Assembly: GCA_019240125.1 (NCBI GenBank)
Contig: JAFAYW010000001.1
Location: 1-33,279 of the forward strand
Direction of reading: 5' to 3'
DNA length: 33,279 nt
From: Alphaproteobacteria bacterium
Lineage (GTDB): Bacteria; Pseudomonadota; Alphaproteobacteria; ATCC43930; CGMCC-115725
Within the stretch, counting starts at the first letter, position 1. Each line of letters starts with the position of its first letter. Positions 25,547-33,279 of the stretch are shown one piece after another. Under the pieces are notes generated by a model. The model was not told the DNA's origin, ran no database searches, and worked only from the letters and a program-made list of their open reading frames with translations. The position numbers and the translations under genes were made by a program.

Positions 25547-26728
25547 ATGAAGGCCCTGGTCTGGCATGGAACCACCGATATTCGCTGCGATACGGTGCCC
25601 GACCCGCACATCGAGGACGACCGGGACGCTATCATCAAGGTGACGAGTTGCGCCATCTGCGGCTCCGATCTTCATTTGTTCGATCACTTCATGCCGGGGA
25701 TGAAAAGCGGCGACATCATGGGTCACGAGACGATGGGTGAAGTCGTCGAAGTCGGGCGGGGCGCCAAGTCAAAGCTCAAGGTGGGCGATCGCATCGTTGT
25801 GCCATTCACGATTATCTGCGGCGAGTGCGAGCAATGCCGGCGCGGCAACTTCTCCGTCTGTGAGCGCACCAACCGGAACAAGAAGATCGGGGATGCGGCG
25901 TTCGGGCATACCACTGCGGGGCTGTTCGGCTATACGCATCTGACCGGCGGTTATGCAGGCGGTCAGGCGGAATATTTACGGGTACCGTTCGCGGATGCCA
26001 CTCACATCAAGGTGCCGAGCGGCATCGACGATGAAAAGCTGCTGTTCCTCAGCGACATCTTCCCCACCGGCTGGCAGGGCGCCGTGCAATGCGACATCCA
26101 GCCGACCGACACGGTTGCGATCTGGGGCTGTGGACCGGTGGGCCAGATGGCGATCCGCAGCGCCATAATGCTCGGTGCGAAACAGGTCGTCGCCATCGAT
26201 CGCCTGCCGGAGCGGCTCTCAATGGCAAAGGCAGCCGGGGCTGTCACGATCAACTTCGAGGAAGAAAGCACGGTCGCGCGGCTTAACGACCTGACCGACG
26301 GCAAAGGTCCGGAGAAGTGCATCGACGCCGTTGGCCTCGAAGCCCATGCCACCGGCTCGATTGACACGATATACGATCGTGCAAAGCAGGCGATGATGCT
26401 TGAAACCGATCGCCCGCATGTGCTGCGCGAGATGATTTATGTCTGCCGCCCCGCCGGCACGCTCTCGGTTCCGGGCGTCTATGGCGGGCTCCTCGACAAA
26501 ATTCCGTTCGGCGCCCTGATGAATAAAGGACTGACCGTCCGGACGGGCCAGACGCATGTGAACCGATGGACCGACGATCTGTTGAAGATGATTTTGGAAG
26601 AACAAATCGATCCGTCCTTCGTCATTACGCATCGCGTCGGTCTTGAACAGGGACCGGAGATGTACAAGACATTTCGTGACAAGCAGGACGGCTGCATCAA
26701 GGTCGTGCTGACGCCGGGGAGGGCATGA
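25547..26728 (+). CDS. Zinc-dependent alcohol dehydrogenase (MDR family, formaldehyde-dehydrogenase-like subgroup)
   Basis: The 393-residue protein has the catalytic zinc motif [11 protein letters not shown] (Cys38), [12 protein letters not shown] (His60, Glu61) and structural zinc Cys residues 91, 94, 97 and 105 in [15 protein letters not shown]. The Rossmann motif is GCGPVGQMA. The long insertions and the C-terminal [15 protein letters not shown] resemble glutathione-independent formaldehyde dehydrogenase-type proteins, which are frequent in alphaproteobacterial stress gene sets. NAD is the likely cofactor; the substrate is unknown. AGGAGAAG just before the ATG supports this start rather than the open frame upstream. 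An EcfG-type promoter precedes it, and the next gene overlaps it by ATGA. Confidence 0.9.
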   Translation: MKALVWHGTTDIRCDTVPDPHIEDDRDAIIKVTSCAICGSDLHLFDHFMPGMKSGDIMGHETMGEVVEVGRGAKSKLKVGDRIVVPFTIICGECEQCRRGNFSVCERTNRNKKIGDAAFGHTTAGLFGYTHLTGGYAGGQAEYLRVPFADATHIKVPSGIDDEKLLFLSDIFPTGWQGAVQCDIQPTDTVAIWGCGPVGQMAIRSAIMLGAKQVVAIDRLPERLSMAKAAGAVTINFEEESTVARLNDLTDGKGPEKCIDAVGLEAHATGSIDTIYDRAKQAMMLETDRPHVLREMIYVCRPAGTLSVPGVYGGLLDKIPFGALMNKGLTVRTGQTHVNRWTDDLLKMILEEQIDPSFVITHRVGLEQGPEMYKTFRDKQDGCIKVVLTPGRA

Positions 26729-27333
26729 GCATGGCACGGGGTGTGCCGCGAACCGCGCTGTCAGGTCGATCCAGATCGTCACATGACCGGACGGCGAAAG
26801 GCCTTGGATACTTCTCTATCGCATTGGGACTGGCCGAGCTGCTGGCCCCTGGCGGCGTCGGCCAGTTGGCTGGGCTCGATGGCGATGGCAACAAGCGCCT
26901 GATCCAGGCCTATGGTCTGCGCGAGATCGCCACCGGGGTGGCCATTCTCGCAAGCCACGATGCAACCCCTTGGATCTGGGCGCGTGTCAGTGGTGACGCA
27001 ATCGATATCGCGACGGTCGCCGCACTGCCGAGTGACAGATCTGGTGACAACGGACGCAAGCCCTGGGCGCTAGCGGCCTTGCTGGCGGTAACGGCGCTTG
27101 ATGTCGCGTGCGCAGTCGGATTGACGACAGAAAAAGGCAGCCACAAATCGGCGAACGCCGATTACCGCAATCGCTCGGGCTTCCCACAGGGGCTACAGGC
27201 GGCGCGTGGTTCCGCGGTTCATTATGCCAGCGTCGATACCATGCGGACTCCCGAGGCATTGCAGCCATGGGGTAGCGGCGATGCTGGAAGCCGACGATCA
27301 TCGCAAGTACACGATGACACAAGCACACGATGA
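26725..27333 (+). CDS. Small membrane protein of unknown function, cyclase/dehydrase-associated type
   Basis: The 202-residue protein has hydrophobic segments around residues 28-45 ([18 protein letters not shown]), 63-80 and 112-133 ([20 protein letters not shown]), and the phrase [13 protein letters not shown]. Similar proteins in alphaproteobacteria are often encoded next to, or fused with, SRPBCC/cyclase-dehydrase domains; here no such domain is present. The C-terminal third ([17 protein letters not shown], then [10 protein letters not shown]) looks hydrophilic and is a recurring tail in that group, from memory. Its ATG overlaps the alcohol dehydrogenase stop (ATGA), so both are probably in the same stress-linked transcript. 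Function unknown. Confidence 0.7.
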   Translation: MSMARGVPRTALSGRSRSSHDRTAKGLGYFSIALGLAELLAPGGVGQLAGLDGDGNKRLIQAYGLREIATGVAILASHDATPWIWARVSGDAIDIATVAALPSDRSGDNGRKPWALAALLAVTALDVACAVGLTTEKGSHKSANADYRNRSGFPQGLQAARGSAVHYASVDTMRTPEALQPWGSGDAGSRRSSQVHDDTSTR

Positions 27334-27623
27334 CGATTGATACAGCGAAATCGAAGGTCTTCGCGCGCGACTCGCATCGTTGATATTCGCGAGGCCCCGT
27401 GCGGCATGCCCTTGGTGAACCGGTTCGGCACGGCATGTCCCTCCACGGCTATGACACATTGCCTTTGAGGCCTGTGGCGAGCATGCGCGCCACAGCACAT
27501 CAGGTTTATGTGGTGATGTATACTGTCACTGCCGATCTGCTCGCGCGTAAGTCAAACGCCGCAGCGGCAAGCGGTGAAGAGATCGCGACGAATAACCATT
27601 GCTCTACTCAGGTAAGCTTAGCG
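27334..27623. other. Longest gene-free stretch, upstream of paoA
   Basis: About 290 bases separate the membrane protein gene from paoA. No gene with coding character is seen; the paoA frame is open back to 27399 but lacks a signal peptide or ribosome site. A TATACT hexamer at 27519-27524 could be a -10 element, but no good -35 is at the right distance. No EcfG or Pho box is seen. Confidence 0.5.
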
Positions 27624-28130
27624 ATGAAAGTGTCCTTTACCGTCAACGATCAGTGCCACACGCTCGAACTCGACACGCGCACCACCTTGCTCGACGCGCT
27701 GCGCGAGCACCTCAATCTCACCGGCAGCAAAAAGGGTTGCGATCACGGCCAGTGCGGCGCCTGCACCGTGATCTTGGATGGGCGGCGCCTAAACGCCTGC
27801 TTGACCCTGGCGGTTATGCATGAGGGGGCCCGGGTCACAACAATCGAGGGCCTCGGTTCACCGAACGCAATGCACCCGATGCAGGCCGCCTTTGTCAGAC
27901 ATGACAGCTACCAGTGCGGGTACTGTACACCGGGCCAGATCTGCTCCGCGGTCGCGGTGATCGACGAAATCAGGGCCGGGATACCCAGCCACGTCACCGC
28001 CGATTTGACCGCCGAAACCGAGGCTACCAGCATCGAGTTCCGTGAACGCATGAGCGGAAATATCTGCCGCTGCGGGGCTTATTCCAACATCGAAGAGGCG
28101 ATCGCGGAATTGGTCGGGAGCAGTCCATGA
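27624..28130 (+). CDS. paoA: Aldehyde oxidoreductase iron-sulfur subunit (PaoA/YagT-like), no Tat leader
   Basis: The 168-residue protein carries two [2Fe-2S] clusters: plant-type Cys39, 44, 47 and 59 in [14 protein letters not shown] and [13 protein letters not shown], and the helical cluster with Cys98, 101, 148 and 150 ([11 protein letters not shown] and [12 protein letters not shown]). The sequence from [13 protein letters not shown] onward closely resembles E. coli PaoA. That protein is about 229 residues with a twin-arginine leader; here the chosen ATG at 27624 gives none, and no RR motif exists in the upstream open frame. The start is weakly supported (AGG about 11 bases before). It passes electrons between the molybdenum and FAD subunits. 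Its stop overlaps the paoB start. Confidence 0.9.
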   Translation: MKVSFTVNDQCHTLELDTRTTLLDALREHLNLTGSKKGCDHGQCGACTVILDGRRLNACLTLAVMHEGARVTTIEGLGSPNAMHPMQAAFVRHDSYQCGYCTPGQICSAVAVIDEIRAGIPSHVTADLTAETEATSIEFRERMSGNICRCGAYSNIEEAIAELVGSSP

Positions 28131-29077
28131 AGCCCTTCACCTACGAGCGCGCTGCAACACCTTCGGCGGCGGCGGCGGCGGTGGTACGGATGCCCGGTGC
28201 CAGGTTCATCGCCGGTGGAACCAACCTGCTCGATCTGATGAAATTACAGATCGAGACCCCGCCACATCTCGTGGATGTCAATGGCGTCGGGCTCGACAGG
28301 ATCGAACCGACGCCGGAAGGCGGCCTGCGTATTGGCGGCTTGGTGCGCAACACCGATCTGGCTGCCGATCCCCGCGTCCGCCGCGACTATGCCATACTCG
28401 CGCGCGCCCTACTGGCGGGTGCGTCGGGCCAGTTGCGCAACCGGGCGACAACCGCAGGCAACCTGTTGCAGCGTACCCGGTGTCCGTATTTCTATGACAC
28501 CGCGCAACCCTGCAATAAGCGTGAGCCTGGCAGCGGCTGCTCCGCCATCGGTGGCGTGTCGCGGCAGCTGGCGATAATCGGGAGCAGCGACGCGTGCATC
28601 GCTACACATCCTTCGGATATGGCGGTGGCGATGCGAGTGCTGGATGCGGTCGTCGAGACGGTGAAACCGGACGGCACGACTCGCTCGTTGCCCATAGGTG
28701 ACTTACATCGCTTGCCGGGCGAGACCCCACATATCGAGACGGCGCTGGAAAGCGGCGAATTCATCACGGCCGTGATCCTGCCCCCGCCGGTCGGCGGCAT
28801 GCAGGTCTATCGCAAGGTTCGCGACCGTGCCTCCTATGCGTTCGCGCTGGTTTCGGTCGCCGCCGTGCTGCACCGGGACGGCACCGGACGCGTGGCGCTG
28901 GGCGGCGTAGCCCACAAGCCGTGGCGGGTGGAAGCGGCCGAAGCAGAGCTGCCGCTAGGCGCCAGGTCGGCGATGGCGGCGATCCTCGCGGGTGCGAAGC
29001 CGACCCCCGATAACGCATTCAAGGTGACTTTGGCGGAGCGCGCCCTGGCCTCCGTGCTTGCCGAGGCGAAGGGCTGA
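28127..29077 (+). CDS. paoB: Aldehyde oxidoreductase FAD/[4Fe-4S] subunit (PaoB/YagS-like)
   Basis: The 316-residue protein has the FAD-binding PCMH segment [19 protein letters not shown] and [17 protein letters not shown]. The insertion with Cys119, 129, 138 and 157 ([20 protein letters not shown], then [13 protein letters not shown]) matches the extra [4Fe-4S] site of PaoB and 4-hydroxybenzoyl-CoA-reductase-like FAD subunits. Length equals that of E. coli YagS (about 318). The ATG overlaps the paoA stop as ATGA, and paoC follows after 3 bases, so the three subunits are co-translated. Confidence 0.93.
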   Translation: MKPFTYERAATPSAAAAAVVRMPGARFIAGGTNLLDLMKLQIETPPHLVDVNGVGLDRIEPTPEGGLRIGGLVRNTDLAADPRVRRDYAILARALLAGASGQLRNRATTAGNLLQRTRCPYFYDTAQPCNKREPGSGCSAIGGVSRQLAIIGSSDACIATHPSDMAVAMRVLDAVVETVKPDGTTRSLPIGDLHRLPGETPHIETALESGEFITAVILPPPVGGMQVYRKVRDRASYAFALVSVAAVLHRDGTGRVALGGVAHKPWRVEAAEAELPLGARSAMAAILAGAKPTPDNAFKVTLAERALASVLAEAKG

Positions 29078-29080
29078 GCC

Positions 29081-31303
29081 ATGAAATTCGACGCTCCGGC
29101 AACTCAGAACCCGATCGATCAGCTCAAGGTCGTTGGCAAGCCGCTCGACCGCATTGACGGACGGCTGAAGACCACAGGTCGAGCACCCTATGCCTATGAA
29201 CGTCATGACGTCGCTCCTAACCAGGCTTATGGCTATGTACTGGGTGCGGAAATCGCCAAGGGCCGCGTCACAGTCATGGACACGGCTGCGGCGGCCAAGG
29301 TGCCTGGCGTACTTGCGATCGTAACCACGCTGGATATTCCCCGGCTGGACAAGGGCGAGATGAACACCGCCTTTCTCTTCGGCGGTTCGGACATCCAGCA
29401 CTACCACCAGGCAATCGCCGTCGTTGTGGCGGAGACCTTCGAGCAGGCGCGCGAGGGAGCGGCAGCGATCAAGGCGGAATACGAGCGCCAGCCCGGCCGC
29501 TTCGATCTGGCCGTAGAGGCATCGAACGCGCCGCTGGTACCCGCCGATAGCGGCGAAGGTAGCGGCGGTGGCTCGGGAGAGGATCGCTTCGGCGATTTTG
29601 AAGCCGCTTTTGCCGTCGCCCCCGTCACGCTGGACGCGACCTACACGACGCCCGACGAGACCCATGCGATGATGGAGCCGCACGCGACGATCGCTGCCTG
29701 GAATGGCGACAGGCTGACTCTTTGGACGTCCAGCCAAATGATCGCCTGGGGCAAACGGGACGTTGCGAAGACCCTGGGTATTTCGCCGGAAAAGGTGCGG
29801 TTGGATTCGCCGTATATCGGTGGCGGTTTTGGCGGCAAGCTGTTCCTGCGCGCGGATGCCGTTCTGGCGGCGCTCGGGGCAAAGGCGGCGGGTCGTCCGG
29901 TGAAGTTGGCGCTGCCGCGTCCGATGATCGCGAACAACACCACGCATCGGCCTGCGACGATCCAGCGGATCCGCATCGGCGCGGCCCGCGACGGCAGGAT
30001 CACCGCGATTGCGCATGAAAGCACCTCCGGTGATCTTCCGGACGGTCAGCCGGAGACGGCGGTCTCCCAGACCAAGCTGCTGTATGCCGGCGAAAACCGC
30101 CTCACTGCGATGCGGCTCGCGGTGCTCGACCTGCCGGAAGGCAACTCCATGCGTGCCCCGGGAGAGGCCGCGGGGATGTTGGCGATCGAGGCCGCGATGG
30201 ATGAGATGGCGGAAAAACTGGGCATCGATCCGGTCGAGTTCCGCATCGTCAATGACACACAGGTCGATCCGGAGCACCCGGAGCGGCCCTTCTCCCAGCG
30301 TCAGCTTGTTGAATGTCTGCGTACCGGTGCGGAGCGCTTTGGTTGGAACCGGCGCAATGCGAGCCCCGGCCAGCGCCGGGAGGGGCAATGGCTGGTCGGC
30401 CTCGGCATGGCGGCGGGCTTCCGCAATAACCTGTTGATGAAGTCTGGTGCTCGGGTGCGGTTGCACGCGAGTGGCGGCGTGACGGTCGAGACCGACATGA
30501 CCGATATCGGCACCGGCAGCTACACCATCCTCGCTCAAACTGCGGCCGAGATGATGGGGGTGTCACTGGAGCAGGTGACGGTTAGCCTGGGAGATTCCGA
30601 TTTCCCGGTCTCTGCCGGTTCGGGCGGCCAGTTCGGCGCGAACAACTCAACCGCGGGCGTCTACGCCGCCTGCGTGAAGCTTCGCGAGGCCGTTGCGCAC
30701 AAGCTCGGGTTCAACTCGGCCGAGGCAGAGTTTGTCGACGGGCAGGTCCGCTCCGGCAATCGCAGCGCTCCGCTCGGCCGGGCGGCGGAGACCAATGATC
30801 TGGTGGCAGAGGACAGCATCGAGTACGGCGATCTCGCCAAACGCTATCAGCAATCCACCTTCGCGGGACACTTCGTGGAGGTGGGCGTGGACGCCTATAC
30901 GGGAGAAACGCGGATTCGGCGGATGCTGGCGGTTTGCGCGGCAGGCCGCATTCTCAACCCCAAATCGGCGCGCAGCCAGGTGATCGGCGCGATGACCATG
31001 GGTGTCGGCGCCGCGCTCATGGAAGAATTGGCGGTAGACAAGCGCCTCGGCTTCTTCGTCAACCACGACCTCGCCGGTTACGAGGTGCCGGTGCATGCCG
31101 ACATCCCGCACCAGGAGGTCATCTTCCTCGACGAGACCGATCCGATCTCATCCCCGATGAAGGCCAAAGGCGTCGGCGAGCTGGGCCTTTGCGGCGTCGG
31201 CGCCGCGGTCGCGAATGCAATCTATAACGCCACCGGCATCCGCGTGCGCGATTATCCCGTACGGTTGGACAAGTTGATCGACCGCTTGCCGCCGCTGGCC
31301 TGA
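29081..31303 (+). CDS. paoC: Aldehyde oxidoreductase molybdenum cofactor-binding subunit (PaoC/YagR-like)
   Basis: The 740-residue protein is a xanthine oxidase-family large subunit: GRLKTTGRAPYAYE at the N-terminus, HAMMEPHATIAAW, GGGFGGKLFLRADAV, and the catalytic glutamate near the end in KGVGELGLCGVGAA (Glu700 by count). These place the molybdenum cofactor and the base that drives hydroxylation of aldehydes to acids. In E. coli PaoABC oxidises aromatic aldehydes in the periplasm; here the missing Tat leader on PaoA suggests a cytosolic complex. The maturation factor gene paoD (XdhC family) is not found downstream; the next gene is a convergent heme oxygenase 11 bases away. Confidence 0.94.
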   Translation: MKFDAPATQNPIDQLKVVGKPLDRIDGRLKTTGRAPYAYERHDVAPNQAYGYVLGAEIAKGRVTVMDTAAAAKVPGVLAIVTTLDIPRLDKGEMNTAFLFGGSDIQHYHQAIAVVVAETFEQAREGAAAIKAEYERQPGRFDLAVEASNAPLVPADSGEGSGGGSGEDRFGDFEAAFAVAPVTLDATYTTPDETHAMMEPHATIAAWNGDRLTLWTSSQMIAWGKRDVAKTLGISPEKVRLDSPYIGGGFGGKLFLRADAVLAALGAKAAGRPVKLALPRPMIANNTTHRPATIQRIRIGAARDGRITAIAHESTSGDLPDGQPETAVSQTKLLYAGENRLTAMRLAVLDLPEGNSMRAPGEAAGMLAIEAAMDEMAEKLGIDPVEFRIVNDTQVDPEHPERPFSQRQLVECLRTGAERFGWNRRNASPGQRREGQWLVGLGMAAGFRNNLLMKSGARVRLHASGGVTVETDMTDIGTGSYTILAQTAAEMMGVSLEQVTVSLGDSDFPVSAGSGGQFGANNSTAGVYAACVKLREAVAHKLGFNSAEAEFVDGQVRSGNRSAPLGRAAETNDLVAEDSIEYGDLAKRYQQSTFAGHFVEVGVDAYTGETRIRRMLAVCAAGRILNPKSARSQVIGAMTMGVGAALMEELAVDKRLGFFVNHDLAGYEVPVHADIPHQEVIFLDETDPISSPMKAKGVGELGLCGVGAAVANAIYNATGIRVRDYPVRLDKLIDRLPPLA

Positions 31304-31314
31304 TCAGCGGGCGT

Positions 31315-31917
31315 TCAACGGGTAAGCCAGCCCTGCAATAAGGCAAAGGTCGCCCGTGCTCCTTCTGCCGCTTGCGTCCAGTCTAGACCGGAGGCTTGCG
31401 CGTCGCACCACGCTTTGAACCCCTGCCACATCGCTCCGGTGCGGTCTCCATAGGGGTTGAAATAGGTCAGACCCGTTGCCGGCAGCCAGGGCTGCTCCGC
31501 AAGTCCCCGGCTTATCAATCGGCCTCCGAGGCTTGAGCCTTCGACGACATACATTGAACCAAGCGCGGATGCTTCGGTTCGAGCGAGCGCGGCGGCATCG
31601 TCGCACAGCGGAAGCCTGGAAATCTCGCGGTCACTCAGGCCGAGCGCCATCAGGTCGTGCCGCAAGAGCGGAAGGCGTGATCGATCGCGCGCAAACGCCG
31701 CTATGGCCGGGTGTGCGGCAATCGCGGCTTCCCATACCGAGTGGAAGCCATAAAAGCGGGATAGAACTGCGGTGAACCGCGCTTTTTCCAGCGGCGGCCG
31801 CAACAGGTCCAGGGTCTGCTCCAACGCATCGTGCGAGCTGTGCGTCTGGCTCCGGAGAAAGCCAACGTGGCTCGCCGTGCGGGAGCCGGGGGGATCGACA
31901 CTCGCGCCGGTGGTCAT
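31315..31917 (-). CDS. Biliverdin-producing heme oxygenase (BphO/HO-1-like)
   Basis: The 200-residue helical protein has the proximal-His helix LRSQTHSSHDALE (probable heme ligand His29), the family segment LGSMYVVEGSSLGGRLISRG (distal helix with flexible glycines) and FNPYGDRTGAMWQGFKAW. Heme oxygenases open heme to biliverdin, releasing iron and CO, serving iron recovery or bacteriophytochrome chromophore supply. No phytochrome gene is within the window. The ATG at 31917 follows GGAGG with only one base between, unusually close, so a slightly different start is possible, though no better one was seen. It diverges from the coiled-coil gene at 32102. Confidence 0.88.
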   Translation of the reverse strand: MTTGASVDPPGSRTASHVGFLRSQTHSSHDALEQTLDLLRPPLEKARFTAVLSRFYGFHSVWEAAIAAHPAIAAFARDRSRLPLLRHDLMALGLSDREISRLPLCDDAAALARTEASALGSMYVVEGSSLGGRLISRGLAEQPWLPATGLTYFNPYGDRTGAMWQGFKAWCDAQASGLDWTQAAEGARATFALLQGWLTR

Positions 31918-32101
31918 ACCTCCATCTTACCCAGCGGGGCAAAGCGCGTCTCCGCCAATCTCGGACTACGCGCTGACGCGCCGGCTGGATGGGAATGCAC
32001 GCTGTCGCCATTGACTGCCGCAACTCAAATTTCATCGGCAAAGCAGAGTCGCTCGGCTAAGCTGCGGGGGACATCCTCAAAGCATGTTTCGGGAGTCACC
32101 T

Positions 32102-32710
32102 GTGCCCGATTCGATCGAACCCAGCGAGGCGTGGTGGGAAGGCGTCTTTTCCGAGACCGCCAGCAAAGGCGAAGCCTCGTTGAAGTCACTGGTGCGCGCC
32201 CTGACACGCTATAATGTCGACCTCGAAGAACAGCTCGAAGAAGCCGAGCAGCGCTATCTCGATCTTGAGGCGATGGGTAAGGAAGAGATCGACGTTTCGG
32301 CAAAGTGCCAGACGCTGTCGACAGAACTGCAGGCCGCCCTGCAGAAGCTGGAAACCGCCACCGCGATGGCGCAACGCTGGCAGGAAGCTGCCAATTCCGC
32401 CGATCGTGCCCGCGAGTCGATGCGGCTCGAAGTTGAACGCGCGACCGGCGCCCTGGCGAGTGCGCAGCGCGAGGCGGAGCGCTGGAAACGAGCCGCCGAT
32501 TTTCTTCAGGTGCATCTGTCGGCGATGCGGCTTGGGCCAACCGGTCCGACCTCCAGGCCCGAGGAGAAATATCGCCGGGTGAAGGCCTTGTTGAGCAAGG
32601 GCCTGCACCCCGATAATCTGCGCGGCATCAGCTCGGACGAACTGCTGATCCGCGAGAAAATCTTCAAGGAATTGTGGCCGCAGATCGACCGCATCGATCG
32701 CGAACGCTGA
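32102..32710 (+). CDS. Coiled-coil protein with C-terminal J-domain-like HPD module
   Basis: The 202-residue protein is not one I can assign to a named family. Residues about 40-142 are rich in Glu, Gln, Ala and Leu with heptad spacing, predicted as a long coiled coil. The C-terminus (about 153-198) reads as helix, then HPD at 169-171 in SKGLHPDNLR, then helix EKIFKELWPQIDRI, which resembles helices II and III of a J-domain (helix-HPD-helix). GGGAG at 32091-32095 with 6 bases before a GTG at 32102 favours that start over an ATG at 32084, which has no ribosome site. Possible role: an Hsp70-recruiting adaptor; this is inference. Confidence 0.72.
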   Translation: MPDSIEPSEAWWEGVFSETASKGEASLKSLVRALTRYNVDLEEQLEEAEQRYLDLEAMGKEEIDVSAKCQTLSTELQAALQKLETATAMAQRWQEAANSADRARESMRLEVERATGALASAQREAERWKRAADFLQVHLSAMRLGPTGPTSRPEEKYRRVKALLSKGLHPDNLRGISSDELLIREKIFKELWPQIDRIDRER

Positions 32711-32759
32711 CCCTTGTCTGCTCCTCTCCGGCTCTCGCAGTCACGGGGGCCAAACCGGC

Positions 32760-33279
32760 TTAAGCCCGTACCAACAGCTGCGCCATTCTCGCGGCGGTGG
32801 CGGCGGCCATGTTGCGTAATGCCGCGTCGTCGGCGCTGCTGACCGGATGCGGGATCACCATGAAATCGTAGCCGGGCATGCCCAGCACCCGGCTCATCAG
32901 CGCGGCGGCGCTGATAAATCGCTCGGTCATCACCCCCAAGGCGGGAATGTTGTGGCGTTCGGCGGTAACAGCGTCATGCAAACTGCACGACGAGCAACTG
33001 CCTCAATCGCCGATGCCGCTGACGACCGCGTCCCAGTGCGGGATTTCGGCCGCGATATGCGGGTCGGCCGGGGCACTGAAGTTCGACTTGGTCCGCAGCA
33101 CGACCTGCTTGACGGCGTATTGCTCCCGCAGGATGCGGTCGAGATGGCCAAAGAAGCCCTTGGTGCCTTCCTTGCCGTTTGAGATGAAGCCGACCGTCTT
33201 GCCGGCGAGGCCGTCAAGGCGCGGCGCCAACCGCCCCAGCGGCGGGGCCGTCTCATTGGTCGGATCAAGGACTTGCAGC
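32760..33279 (-). CDS. UGSC-family selenoprotein, read through in-frame TGA (Sec); 5' end cut by window
   Basis: The minus-strand frame runs from the window edge to a TAA at 32760, interrupted only by one TGA at 33005-33003. With TGA read as selenocysteine the product is a 172-residue partial protein whose central motif is GIGD-U-GSCSSC (Sec92, Cys95, Cys98 in window numbering), the hallmark of the UGSC family, whose Cys homologues have CGSC at the same spot. Before it VLDPTNE and GKTVGFISNGKEG, and after it HDAVTAE and IPALGVMTERF, fit one continuous domain. The true start lies just beyond 33279. Function is unknown; a redox role is likely from the UxxC and CxxC spacing. It implies selA, selB, selC and selD elsewhere in the genome. 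Confidence 0.8.
32973..32991 (-). promoter_or_regulatory. Candidate bacterial SECIS hairpin directing Sec insertion
   Basis: Immediately 3' of the TGA, an 8-bp stem (GTCGTGCA pairing with TGCATGAC, one G-U pair) closes a GUU loop. The loop begins 19 bases after the TGA. Known bacterial SECIS elements have a short stem, a small apical loop with G among its first two positions, and the loop about 16-37 bases after UGA; this hairpin satisfies all three. It lies wholly in the coding sequence, as bacterial SECIS elements do. Confidence 0.65.

Noticed and set aside
27519..27524. TATACT as a -10 promoter element for paoA
   Set aside because: No acceptable -35 hexamer at 16-18 bases upstream; could be chance.
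27399..27623. Longer paoA product starting upstream
   Set aside because: No twin-arginine or hydrophobic leader and no ribosome site; residues before 27624 do not resemble PaoA leaders.
28955..30538. 527-residue minus-strand open frame
   Set aside because: Antisense to paoB/paoC; Arg/His-rich translation with no recognisable motif.
32760..33230. Two separate short hypothetical genes at the right edge
   Set aside because: They are in the same frame, separated by one TGA at a UGSC motif with a SECIS-like hairpin; a single selenoprotein explains both better than two genes or a pseudogene.

Overview
The window reads as a high-GC alphaproteobacterial chromosome segment, with no insertion sequences, integrases, tRNA or rRNA genes, or CRISPR arrays seen. 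Reasons for Alphaproteobacteria: a good GGAAC-N16-CGTT promoter of the EcfG (general stress sigma) type, a complete phoR-pstSCAB-phoU-phoB locus, paoABC-like and CaiB/BaiF-type genes, and GC-rich codon use with long antisense shadow frames. Genus is not determinable by eye. Genes are dense; the largest gap is about 290 bp.

Layout. (1) 1-5050: a truncated PLP-dependent D-threonine aldolase/D-serine dehydratase-like gene diverges from an uptake/catabolic run: periplasmic substrate-binding protein, aromatic-acid-type MFS transporter and flavin-dependent luciferase-like monooxygenase. (2) 5137-6803: DUF47/PhoU-like regulator plus PiT phosphate transporter. (3) 6893-10905: GlcG/HbpS-type protein, two exported proteins of unknown function, a ketopantoate-reductase-family enzyme, MeaB GTPase and a CheY-like receiver. 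(4) 11054-15730 (minus strand): ATM1-type ABC exporter translationally coupled to a TetA-like MFS pump, then a Wza-like outer-membrane lipoprotein with an unusually large Ser/Gly-rich insertion. (5) 15808-22583 (minus strand): the phosphate starvation locus phoR, pstS, pstC, pstA, pstB, phoU, phoB. A three-unit Pho box lies before pstS and a terminator-like attenuator lies between pstS and pstC. (6) 22624-25285: TauD/TfdA dioxygenase, CaiB/BaiF CoA-transferase and a SnoaL-like protein. (7) 25415-27333: an EcfG-type promoter driving a zinc alcohol dehydrogenase and a small membrane protein. (8) 27624-31303: paoABC-like molybdenum aldehyde oxidoreductase without a recognisable Tat leader. (9) 31315-33279: heme oxygenase, a coiled-coil protein ending in a J-domain-like HPD module, and a 5'-truncated UGSC-family selenoprotein read through an in-frame TGA.

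How the parts work together: Pst (high affinity) and Pit (low affinity) give two phosphate uptake routes, with PhoR/PhoB/PhoU controlling the first. Segments 1 and 6 look like catabolism of small organic acids, but their substrates cannot be named. Segments 7 and 8 suggest aldehyde/alcohol oxidation, possibly stress-linked. The most notable item is the selenoprotein at the right edge: TGA sits exactly at the first position of a UGSC motif and is followed by a hairpin matching the bacterial SECIS layout. Ordinary gene calling would split it into two hypothetical ORFs.
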